A stretch of 64,000 nucleotides of DNA, taken from assembly GCF_032362555.1 (NCBI RefSeq), contig NC_083514.1, positions 5,069,001 through 5,133,000 on the forward strand, read 5' to 3'. This DNA comes from Amyelois transitella. Taxonomy: Eukaryota; Arthropoda; Insecta; Lepidoptera; Pyralidae. The first letter of the stretch is position 1, and the number at the start of each line of letters is the position of its first letter. The notes below the pieces were generated by a model, which worked only from the letters and a program-made list of their open reading frames with translations, had not been told where the DNA came from and did no database searches. Positions 24,347 through 34,295 of this stretch are shown here, one piece after another. A program made the position numbers and the translations under genes.

Positions 24347-25591
24347 ATGGACAACAGAATCTATTCAAGAGTATATATCAATCCAAATTTTAACAGAAGA
24401 ATAGTAAGTCAACAATCAGCATATAGTAATGATGTTGAATACCCAAGCATACAAAATAAGAAAATTTACATAAATCCTAATTTCATCACAGCTCAAACAT
24501 TTCAATATGTCAATCAAGCATGGAAATCTAAAGAGGAATTGCCACCTCTAGTGCATGCAGCCACAGTCCCTGAGAACCCACCACAAATCCAGCTGCCTGT
24601 GGAAAAAAAAACTCGTTATTGTTTAGTGAGACACAGTGAAAAGCGACCTCTGACCTCAAAACCAGGAAAGACAGAATCACTTACATTGAAATTGAGCAAA
24701 TATAAATCAGTGAAAATTACAGATGTAAAATTGAACCTTAATAGAGCGAAGCAGCCGCCAAATCAATTGAGTACTGGAAGCAAGTCCATACAGTCAACTT
24801 CAAAAGTGTATGATCAACAAACACCGAGAGAAATTTCCTACAATAACAAAGCTTTTAAAACTCAATATTCATGTACAAAAAACAAACAATATGTTAAAAT
24901 AAGGACTAACAAACACACTTCGCCAAATACAACACTGAAAAACATGTGTAAAGTGAAAATCCGAAAATTAAAAGTAAAATGTAATATACCATGTAGATTA
25001 TTTAGCAAATATGGAAAGTGTTTACGGAATGCTAGGGGCCATTGCAAATATTTACATGACAAAAAACATGTTTCCATCTGTAGAAAATTTCTTAAAGGTA
25101 TTTGCCATGACCATGATTGTCTCCTTTCTCACGAGTTAAGCGATAAGAAAATGCCGACTTGTTATTTCTATTTAAAAGGAAAATGTACAAAAGAATGCTG
25201 TCCATATTTGCATGTAAAAGTTAATGAAAAAGCAATACTTTGCCCGGATTTCATCAAAGGTTATTGTGAGAAGGGAAACAAATGTTTACGTCGTCATGTG
25301 AATGTTGTGAAAAAGAATTTAAAGAAATCGACAGTTGATTCGAGAAGTAAATCTTTATATCAAGTCAAAAACAAACATTCAGAAAAATCCAAGGGTTATA
25401 ATGACACTGAAGTTAAGAACATTAAAACAGTGCCTCCCAAAGATCCAGATGAATCTACTGCCACCATAGATTGTCGATACTACAAAGAAGTAATTTTGGA
25501 TGGTGAATCAAACGAATTATATCAAAGCATAAAACCAACTAGATGTAAATTAGGATCATTACCGTCTTTCATTAAACTGAGCGATGATTAA
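24347..25591 (+). CDS. CCCH zinc-finger protein, ZC3H3-like
   Basis: One uninterrupted frame of 414 residues. The N-terminal half is basic and low in structure and carries two copies of the motif YINPNF (in the first 50 residues), as in ZC3H3-type proteins. Residues ~215-325 hold four spaced CCCH fingers: CRLFSKYGKC...CKYLH, CRKFLKGIC...CLLSH, CYFYLKGKC...CPYLH and CPDFIKGYC...CLRRH. ZC3H3 (fly Smicl) associates with the cleavage/polyadenylation machinery and mRNA export in the nucleus. The ATG lies about 7 bases after the USB1 stop, with no room for a promoter or polyadenylation signal, so it is probably translated from a shared two-cistron mRNA or by reinitiation. The C-terminal ~85 residues are polar and not recognised. 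It could also be a different tandem-CCCH paralogue. Confidence 0.85.
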   Translation: MDNRIYSRVYINPNFNRRIVSQQSAYSNDVEYPSIQNKKIYINPNFITAQTFQYVNQAWKSKEELPPLVHAATVPENPPQIQLPVEKKTRYCLVRHSEKRPLTSKPGKTESLTLKLSKYKSVKITDVKLNLNRAKQPPNQLSTGSKSIQSTSKVYDQQTPREISYNNKAFKTQYSCTKNKQYVKIRTNKHTSPNTTLKNMCKVKIRKLKVKCNIPCRLFSKYGKCLRNARGHCKYLHDKKHVSICRKFLKGICHDHDCLLSHELSDKKMPTCYFYLKGKCTKECCPYLHVKVNEKAILCPDFIKGYCEKGNKCLRRHVNVVKKNLKKSTVDSRSKSLYQVKNKHSEKSKGYNDTEVKNIKTVPPKDPDESTATIDCRYYKEVILDGESNELYQSIKPTRCKLGSLPSFIKLSDD

Positions 25592-27040
25592 AAAAAACAA
25601 TAATTCTGTTACAGTAGGCAACCTACTATTCTGTGGTGTGACTACAAACATCATTGACGAGTCGTGCGTAAAGTTGTAATTGTACATACTAACAGCGGGA
25701 CAATTTATATCAAATAGAAAAAGAGGCAGGATACAGGTGGTTGGCGCGTACAAATCGCGCATTGTAACTTTGAGTCTCGGAAGTTGCTTCAAGTGACATT
25801 CAGCACAGACTTAATTTACGCACAAAAGTGATTAAGTAGTAAATGAATACGTGTCGTAACGTGGCAGCGTGAGATATATCTAAGACAGGCGGAGCGGGAG
25901 CCGAGCACACCGTGTATTCGTTTACTGCGCAGCCTTTCGCGCAAACTTCAGAGCCGCCAACTTATTTAGTGCGTACTGTAGTGTCTGTAATAAGAGAGAA
26001 ATCAAAAAGGTACAAACTAAGTACACACAACATCCATATCAATCTATGAGCTTTGATATAATGATGTCATTCTCTGTACCTAGCTTTTAGTTTTCTATGC
26101 CTTTTTTGTATAAATCGTTTAGTTTAAAAATATAATTATTTTAGAATGTGCCTTTGTTTTATTGTTTTTCTTTAAACCTATTGTTTTGGAGATGATAAAT
26201 TATATATGCGTTGAAATAATTATAAATATTTTTTTAGGTAGGCTCTGCCTACTGCCGAGTCACTTTATGTAAGAACTTGAATACTGGGCTCTTCTTGATA
26301 GATGAGTACGGTAATCTAAGTAATTTTATTACAAGTATTATCTTGTTGAAATTCTATGATGGTTAATGCCGCATACTGCAAGATGTCTCCTGTAGCGGAC
26401 GCAATTACAAAGCATGACAGCAGAGTGCACGACACGACCTGAACCCCATTGAAGCTGCCTACGTGGTAAGGAAAATGCTGTCGGAGCCCAATGGGGAACT
26501 ACAATCCACAGACCGGTACGGACCCTTTCAATATTGCCATCCAACGTAAAATGGCCGGCTCATGGTGCCAGCGTGGTGGGTTTTGGCCACTAACATTAAT
26601 TTTGGCCTGTAGAAGGACTGTGATACCTCGAATTTAAGCACTCGGTTACTCGGTTTACTTTCACAACATTCTACCATTGGCGACCCCGACGTGATTTCAT
26701 CAACACGTGAGAGAGCATCTAACTACGTTATCCGGTCCAGGTATATACCGTAAATCCGTCGATTCTGTCTTTGTTCATCCATCAGTTCTTCGCGGGGCTT
26801 CACTCCCGTGGGAATTTCCAGGAAAAAGTAGCCTGTTACTGTGCCAAATGTGTCCCAAAATCGTTACGGAAACTAAAATATCTTTACGTTTATGATATTT
26901 TATTAAATTCTTATACATATTTATGGACTAATAATAACTACTGTTGGAATAATTGAGACTACTTCGTTAGTGTCACTTGCCCCATGGAACTACTACGACA
27001 AAATATATACCTTGGTAGCTATGGATGCTATGCATGTATG
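25592..27040. other. Intergenic region with retroelement remnants
   Basis: Presumed 3' UTR of the zinc-finger gene, then non-coding sequence. At 26676-26696 the string TTGGCGACCCCGACGTGATT resembles the sequence just inside the 5' LTR of the small LTR element at 61380, so about 26380-26700 may be an LTR-plus-leader remnant of a related element. A partial CTCCCGTG-family retroposon follows at about 26790-26850. No host gene is supported. Confidence 0.45.
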
Positions 27041-27240
27041 GTACATACATACATATGGTCACGTCTATATCCCTTGCGGGGTAGACAGAGCCAACAGTCT
27101 TAAAGACTGAATGGCCACGTTCAGCTATTTAGCTTAATGATAGAATTGAGATTCAAATAGTGACAGGTTGCTAACCCATCGGCTAAAAAAGAATCCCAAG
27201 TTTGTAAGCGAGCTTCGATCTTGGGATTCTTCATTCGAAG
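27041..27240 (-). repeat. SINE-like retroposon copy
   Basis: CATACATACATATGGTCACG, GGGTAGACAGAGCCAACAGT, AATAGTGACAGGTTGCTAAC and GAATCCCAAGTTTGTAAGCG match the reverse of the family at 12532. It ends in a small hairpin (GAATCCCAAG ... CTTGGGATTC). Confidence 0.65.
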
Positions 27241-27444
27241 AATATGTCGTTGTCTATCTATTTCAGAATAGAAAAATGTCAGAAAAGTTGTCAGTGCAAA
27301 ATTAAAATAAAGGATAGCAACAAATCAAAAATAAAACACGCTGCTTTTCCTCTACATTATATTGGTTAAAATTCTTCACAACTTAACAAATGTAAATTGT
27401 ATAAATGATATATTATGTTTCTAGATAAACCCCCATGTTTAGTA

Positions 27445-30400
27445 TCATTTAAACCATTTCGGTACTTTATTTTTTGATGATGACGCTGCACTTGTTTTTT
27501 TCTTACAGTTACCTGAACTTTCTCCTACATTTCTACTCGGTGCCCTGAAAAAAAAAACGTCACATTTTATTGAGACCAAAATAAACTGTGTCAAAAATGA
27601 CATAACGTTTTTTATATGTAATTTTATTATATCGTCCAACTATAGTTTTATTAAAAAAACTTTCAGTCGCATTGTTGAGTCATAATCATCCTCTTTTCTT
27701 ACGGTTCTGCTTCTAGGAGGACCTGCCCCCGTAGTAAGTCACGCGACGCCGTTTTTATCGCGAAAACCTATCGCGTCATACGGCGATAGTTTCTCACGTG
27801 ATTAAAACGGGGGCAAAGAGTCTTTCTATCTCTTTGGTTTTTTGAAATAATAGAAAGAGAGAGAGAAGGTATATGCCTTGTCAACGTTCGTAAATAAGGG
27901 GGCTGGGTCCATCTCAGACGGCAATCCATTATGAGGATGGTCAGTAAATTCAGAAGATAGAGTAACTGCCACCTGACTAACATCAATTACCTAGCGAGGC
28001 CATAAAATATATAATGTTAAATAATGTTAACGTTAATAAATCAATTCTCGTCCCTCTCTTTCTTTATCTTCGGTTAACCTTGGAGTCAAAGAGGGAAGAT
28101 AAGACATTCCTTGTAAATTTTCGTAAATAAGTCCCTGGATTCAGACACCACCCCACATTCTCTCACGCAATCACTCTATATTCACTCTATATTTATTGAC
28201 TGTTAACCTTCCGTTGAGAAAACATTTAGTTTTATTGTCATACCTGTATTTTGATGCGAGTAAACTAGCAGCGGAACTTGATGTCTGCTTGGCATATATT
28301 TCTTCTCTGAGGTAAGGCTTACCATCATCCTCTGCCCATTTAAAGTGCATGTGAACACAAGGAACACATTTGGCATCGAAAAGAGTCATATCAGGGTCCA
28401 TAGTCTCTTTTAAAGGGGTTGTAACTGCCAAAAGCCATTGAATAATGTTTATATATACTTTGCTTTTAAGGTAAAAATTTATATAAATGATACATCTAAT
28501 TTATTTTTATTTTGATATCAAATTTTCAAAACTTTCTTTTGTAAATTTAGGTTGGGTACCAAATATTATTTGATATCAACTCTACACTAGTTGGTAAATA
28601 ATTAATATACTTACAAATGTGAAATGGTTTCTCTGGATATTCCAAATGACTTTTTATAAATGTTATTACATCAGCTATTTTATCATTTGGTGAAAAAACT
28701 CCCTGCAGTATGATACGGTCTGGAAATTGCACTCTGACTACCGCATTTTTGTAGTTATTCAGCTGTTGTTGTGTTGACTGAAACAATGGCAACACAAAAT
28801 AAAACGTCCATAATTTGGTGTATGAATTTAATGGACAAACAGACAGAGAAAAGCTGGCAAATCATTATTTGTCTTAAGAACAAGCGGTAAAAAATAGGAC
28901 CAATCCATCTTTTCCCATGGATGTCGTAAAAGGTGAATAAGACATGCTTATAAACTTGGATTCTTCTAGACGTCCTGACACTATATGAATGTCTAATCTA
29001 TCATTAAGCCAAACAGCTGAACATGGCCTATCAGTCAGTCAGATCCAGACTGTTGGCTCTGTCTACCCCACAAAGGCTATAGATGTGATTATATGTATGT
29101 ATGTATTTTATTAAAAGTTTAGAGGGAAGTATCAATTAAAATTTCATAAATAAAAATCATTAAAAAATTATTTAAGAATGTTGTCCATACCTGCTTATCC
29201 ATTTCCTCTTTTTTACTGGCTGGTATAAGTGGAGTATTTTCTAATTCCATTCTATTTTTTTGTAATTCATGATAAAGTTTTCGCACTTCTTCAATAGTAA
29301 GGTCATAAAAATCATCAGGAAGATCACCAAATTCTTCTTCTGTTACATCTGGTTGCACAAAAGCTATGGCTTTCTGGGCACCCAACTGAAATAACACACT
29401 TTTATAGACTACATGTAAGCTTCTTACAAAAACTGAAAACATAATACACATTGTACAAAGTCTGCATGAATTATTCTAGTGCGGTAGAATAGCTTAAATA
29501 ATATATTAATCCTTATCTTCATCTTATTATTATACTTACAAATGTTACTTCCTCCTCAATTCGTAAACGCCTTTCAAGATTTTCTTGTGTACTAAGTGAA
29601 GATTGTGATGGTGTGTTTGAAACATTACTTGGTAATATCTGACTTTCTTCTATTTCCATTGGTGATTCATTGTTTAAATTGTTTTCATTCTGATGACCTT
29701 GCTTGCCTTCGTTTGGATTAGGTACAGATTTCTTTACATTTTTTATATGCTTTATAGGATCAAATATTTTGTGCTCGAAGCTCTTTTTTACTTCAGATGG
29801 CCCTGGTACACAGCTTTCTGCAGTACTTGTACTTGGAAGTTGTGTTGGACAAATGTTCTTTTGACTTTCATCCTTATTAATATTTGAGCATTGTGTATTG
29901 ACTTGTGCAGGAAGTGGACACCGGTAAATTGCAGATACATTTGCTTGTCTGTGTAAATAAAATTGTGGTACTATAGCCACATAAAATAAATTTAACTTGT
30001 GTTAAATTTAAGCTCTGTTAAAATGGGATTGATATGTCTTAAAGACTAAAGTCCCTTATTTAAATAAAAATGTAAAAAAAAAAGTAAAAAAATATCAATT
30101 CACCAAAAGCAAGCTACAGATTGCTTACCTTGCTTCTTCATCTTTATTTAACAATCTCAGTATAGCTCTCCCACTGATAAGTCCCAAATGTCTCAGAGTT
30201 TTTTGACGGAGGGCAGGTTCACCAGTTACTTCCTGTCGCATATAGAGTATTGTTGGATTATTAAAAGATGTGTATTCATTTGGAGCTAGTGATGTCAATA
30301 AATCATGGAGTGAAATATTCGGACAGTAGTCAGCAGTTCTTCTTTCTCCTAAAAAATAAAATAAATTAAGTTATAATTTACCTTGAGAAATCTAGCAGAG

Positions 30401-30864
30401 CCTATTGCACTGTTGAATTCAAATTAACGCATATCCCATTTAAAAACCATTACCTACTTACCATCTGCTAATAATAAACAAATTGTCACATTTGATTCCT
30501 CTCTTCTCCTGTCTGCCTCAACCATTTCAAGAGTTGCTTTATTAGGAAGATTAGAAAATCGTATTGTAGTTGTCAAGTCAAGAACATGGTTGTGATGTTT
30601 CAAATCATAATCTGTTGGTTGATAACCTTGTTTGATACAAACATCTTCCAAAATCTACAATACAAACATTTAAATATTTACCTTATACTATTTCTAAACT
30701 TTTGGGTAACAAAAGTAAATAGAAAAAGTATAATGTTTTTATAAACCCAGTAGTCTCACTAATAAAATTTATGGAAGCTTCACCTGTAAAATACTGGTAT
30801 CGGGTGTACAATGCACTTTCTGCCTCCTACCATTTGGAGCAAGAACTATAAGATCTCTGGACAT
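27445..30864 (-). CDS. ASPSCR1/TUG homologue (UBX-domain tether protein)
   Basis: Eight exons on the minus strand: 30864-30784, 30654-30462, 30348-30129, 29948-29540, 29385-29191, 28777-28615, 28424-28244 and 27544-27445, totalling 513 residues with all phases consistent. TUG binds p97/VCP and, in mammals, tethers GLUT4 vesicles. Visible parts are the N-terminal ubiquitin-like domain starting MSRDLIVLAPNGRRQKV, then the second ubiquitin-like module (DVCIKQGYQPTDYDLKHHN ... LEMVEAD; EVTGEPALRQKTLRHLGL). Next come a low-complexity linker rich in Ser/Asn, a helical segment (FYDLTIEEVRKLYHEL), the UBX domain (AVVRVQFPDRIILQGVF ... KPFHIFTTPLKETM) and a Lys/Ser-rich C terminus. Human ASPSCR1 is about 553 residues. 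A TATCGATA palindrome cluster lies 330-700 bases upstream. A SINE-like copy (28888-29110) sits in the fifth intron. Confidence 0.9.
28888..29110 (+). repeat. SINE-like retroposon in a TUG intron
   Basis: CCCATGGATGTCGTAAAAGG, TGTTGGCTCTGTCTACCCCA and a (TATG)n tail identify the same family as 12532-12800. Confidence 0.65.
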
Positions 30865-31194
30865 TGTTTTACGCGAATTTCTTCTGAAATAAAAATTAAA
30901 GTAAAATTTATATATAAAGTGATGATTTTAAGACAGAGATTTGTAATTGGGCAAATGCCGGTAGGAATGTACGCTTTTAAGTTGAATAAATATTAGTATA
31001 GTGTTAAGAAGATGCATAAAACAAATTTAAGAACTCGGAGCATGAAACATACATAAAGTACGAACGTGAATAATTTACTCAAAAATAATAGTGAAGAAAT
31101 GAAATAGCAAAATCATTGTCGGAACTCGTACTTATCTACTCCTAGTGTTGTCCTGTCGGTTGCCAATAGTATATAGTATAAACAATATTTGAGG

Positions 31195-31570
31195 GAGCAA
31201 TAGTATAAATCGAAGGATATATCGATAGTGCCAATAACTCAGTTACTGTCAATAGGTACTATTATTTGATACCCAACATTACTTTCAACAGAATTAAAGC
31301 TCAATATCGATAAAGATCAAAACTATTGCTGCTGAATAGTGCAATAACTGTCGATACTATGGCTAGTTTTGGCTTATTGATAGTGAAAGCAATACTATCG
31401 AGGCAAGTTAACTATAGATAAGCTAAAATTATCGTTAGTATTGACCTAAATTAATTGATTATTGTAGTTGTTGTTATACTATTGTACCAAACTGAGCAAT
31501 GAATACTATCGAAAGACTTATCGATATTGTGCATGATTTCCAAGCTCAACTATCGATAGTGCGGCAACTC
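31195..31570. promoter_or_regulatory. TATCGATA-type palindrome cluster 3, upstream of TUG
   Basis: About a dozen variants of ACTATCGATAGT/TATCGATA lie within 370 bases (for example ATATATCGATAGTG, TCAATATCGATAAAG, ACTGTCGATACTAT, GAATACTATCGAAAG, TTATCGATATTG, AACTATCGATAGTGC). The cluster lies 330-700 bases upstream of the TUG start. It could act as a DRE-type promoter or be a degenerate repeat tract. Confidence 0.45.
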
Positions 31571-31924
31571 TACAACTGTACTGTTTGAATTGAAACATTG
31601 AAAGAAAACTTCAAATTGTCATTTTAGACATTGACATATTATTGACATATTCACGCAGGATATACGTTTCTTCAGTTAATCTTGTCATTTTACGGTAACG
31701 AGTACAATCCTTTTAGCCGTACATATTTTTAAAATTATCTTCTTTCAGATCAAGTCATGTTCTTCAAACAGTTTTTGATGCCTACTTCTATAGACCAACT
31801 AACTACCAAATTTTACCTACAACACAAGCTTTGAAGTTAATTGGGTTATAGATTTTACATACATACACATAATCACGTGCCGGTAATCAAATAATGCATT
31901 ATTCATGTATCAGTTTTATAAATG

Positions 31925-32850
31925 ACTAGCTTTTGCCCGCGGCTTCCCCCGCGCAAATGTATTTTAGATTATAAGGATACGCCATAAAATTTCACTCATT
32001 TTTTAATCCCGTATCGTGCCGTACCGGACTGTTTTAAGCTTATATTTAATTTAAATTCAAATGGCTTCTCCCGTCTTATCCCGTCTCTTCTCGTTCTGTT
32101 CCGTCCCGTCCCAACCTGTTATGTCCCGTCCTGCCCCGTCCAGCCCTATCCTGTCCCATCCCATCCTATTTAGTGCCATCCTGCTTTCCGCAACTGATAC
32201 GTATTTTTTACTAACCAATATTTAAGACTTCTCGCACTTCGACACTCATCAAAAAACGAAGTTTCATACAAACTTCCAACCCTTATTTTTCGCCCTTGAG
32301 ATGCAGTTTTTAAAATCCAATGTTTTAATGATTATTTCATACTCACCAAAATTTAATTCAAAAATTTCATGTGCCCGACGTTAAAATTGACGAAATTTCA
32401 TACAAATTTACAACCCCTATTTCACCGCAATAGGAATGCAATTTTTAAAATCTTATTACTGTATTGGAATTTGTTACTAAACAAATCTAACATTTCATGT
32501 GTCCAACATTAAAAATGACGAAGTTTCATACAAAGTTGCAACCCCTATTTCACCCACTTAGGAATGCAATTTTCAAAATCCAATTAATGGATTTTTATTT
32601 TAATCTAACCGTAAATTTAAATCTAAAATTTCAAGTAAGTAATTATCCCAAACTAAAAATGACGAAGTTTCATATACACTTGCAACCCCTATTTCACCCC
32701 CTTAGGAATAGAATTTTCAAAAATCCTTTCTTAGTGGATCCCTTCAAATTAAAATCTACCTTCCTGCCAAATTTCATCTTTATTGGCTCAGTAGATTTCG
32801 AGATTTCGTGATTCCTAAGTGAGTGTTTTTCGCTTTATATTTATATAGAT
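31925..32850 (+). mobile_element. Non-autonomous element with internal ~110-bp repeats
   Basis: Begins ACTAGCTTTTGCCCGCGGCT (the same type of GC-rich start as the Helitron-like copies) and ends near TTATATTTATATAGAT. A C/T-rich degenerate tract of (CCCGTC)-like words fills 32070-32160. From about 32255 to 32720 a unit containing ATGACGAAGTTTCATACAAA, TTGCAACCCCTATTTCACCC and TTAGGAATGCAATTTTCAAA is repeated four times with divergence. No coding capacity is evident; the 104-codon frame at 32497 only reads two of these units. Confidence 0.55.
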
Positions 32851-32989
32851 ATATACATATATTTTATATATGTTTTAAAATGTGACTTTCTTCCTTTTTT
32901 ATCGGGATTCATGATTCAATATGGATACCTAAGCTTCTTCCGCAAAAATTGAGAGGTGGGGCCAGGTTGTAAAATTCTGACTTTTATCC

Positions 32990-33200
32990 AACTAGCTTTT
33001 ACGCGTAACTTCGCAACGAATTAAACGCCACCTACAAAAAATACTGTTTTTTTTTTGTAAATCCCACGGTTTTGAAATGAAAAGTACCCTATATCCTTTT
33101 CCAGATTCATAGTTAGGTAATTTCTCAAGAAGATTAAGTAGATGACCCGTGAAGATGAAACAAAATAACTTACTTTCGTATTTATAATATTAGTTGGATA
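32990..33200 (+). repeat. Short retroposon copy ending TTTATAATATTAGTTGGAT
   Basis: Begins CAACTAGCTTTTACGCGTAA and ends TTTCGTATTTATAATATTAG. These ends are typical of a dispersed family, and the interior carries no gene. Confidence 0.5.
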
Positions 33201-34050
33201 ATTGGAATAATCTACAGAACTACGTATACTATTATAATATTTCGTCAAATGATTTTGAATTTGTGAACGTACCTACATACACATACCTTGTTCTTCAATT
33301 ATTGCGAATGAGGCCTCCGTTAAGTACATTTGAATTTTATAAATGTAAAATTAATGTTTTTAAAATTGTGCATTTTATTAACTTTCTTTCTGACCGAACG
33401 GAATCGTTTTATTAAGTATTTCTACCCAGCTCGGGGCTTCACATCAGTGGGAATAATAAGACCTTTCTTCTTTCGTACGGACACTTACGAATACAGTATG
33501 AACTATTGCAGTGTAGTTTGTTCCGCCGCTTCTTCTACTCATGCGCTTTGGAAGCGGTAGTAGTTAAAATTAGATTTAAGTGATGTGACGTCAATAAGTG
33601 ATACCATGTATCCAATTTTGAAAATAAATCTATTCTAGGCATTCTAAATACAATATTTCCTGGTCAAAACTATAGTTCTCGTAGGATTTGCGAAAAACCT
33701 GTATTTATTCGTAGGTGGCGCTATAATAGTAATTTTTGTAGGTGGTGGCTTTTATTAGGAGGTGCTAATTTTGTCGCATTTTTGTAAGTAGTTGGCGTTG
33801 AATTCGTCGCTTTTTGCATATCACGAGGGCGAAACTGCGGTTAAAAAAGGTAGTTTTATTATAGAAGTGTTGTACACTGTATACGCTACATAAGTATTAA
33901 TAATATTTTGAAAATGTATAGGCATAATCTTCGAATTGATCCGCATATCTTATGATGGTTATTATTGTTCAATACAATTAAACATAATACATCAATAAGT
34001 TTTCTTACTTCACATTAAAAAAACAAAGGGGTATTGTCCAAAAAATATAT
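33201..34050. other. Intergenic region downstream of NMDAR2
   Basis: Mostly unassigned repeat-like sequence. At 33680-33850 several degenerate copies of GTAGGTGGCG / GGCGTTGAATTCGTCGC-type words occur. No ORF with support. Confidence 0.4.
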
Positions 34051-34056
34051 TTTATT
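34051..34056 (-). terminator. Polyadenylation signal of NMDAR2
   Basis: AATAAA on the minus strand, about 240 bases downstream of the NMDAR2 stop codon. Confidence 0.5.
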
Positions 34057-34295
34057 GTAGTAGACAACACGAGGCGCGCGCCCGGTGCCCAGCCTGCACT
34101 GCGCGCGAGCCCCACAACAACGCTTCGCTATCTACGTCCAGCTCTCGGTTTTAATAATTGGAATAATTTATTTAATAATTACAACGCTTTTTTTATCTGT
34201 CCGTAGTTTAACATTAGGTATAACTAACTTCGTCTTGTATAACTTGGTGTAAGAACAGCCTTCAGGAATTGAAATAGGGTGGCGCAATATACGCC

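Noticed and set aside
32497-32811. 104-codon frame
   Set aside because: It reads two copies of an internal repeat unit of a non-coding element.
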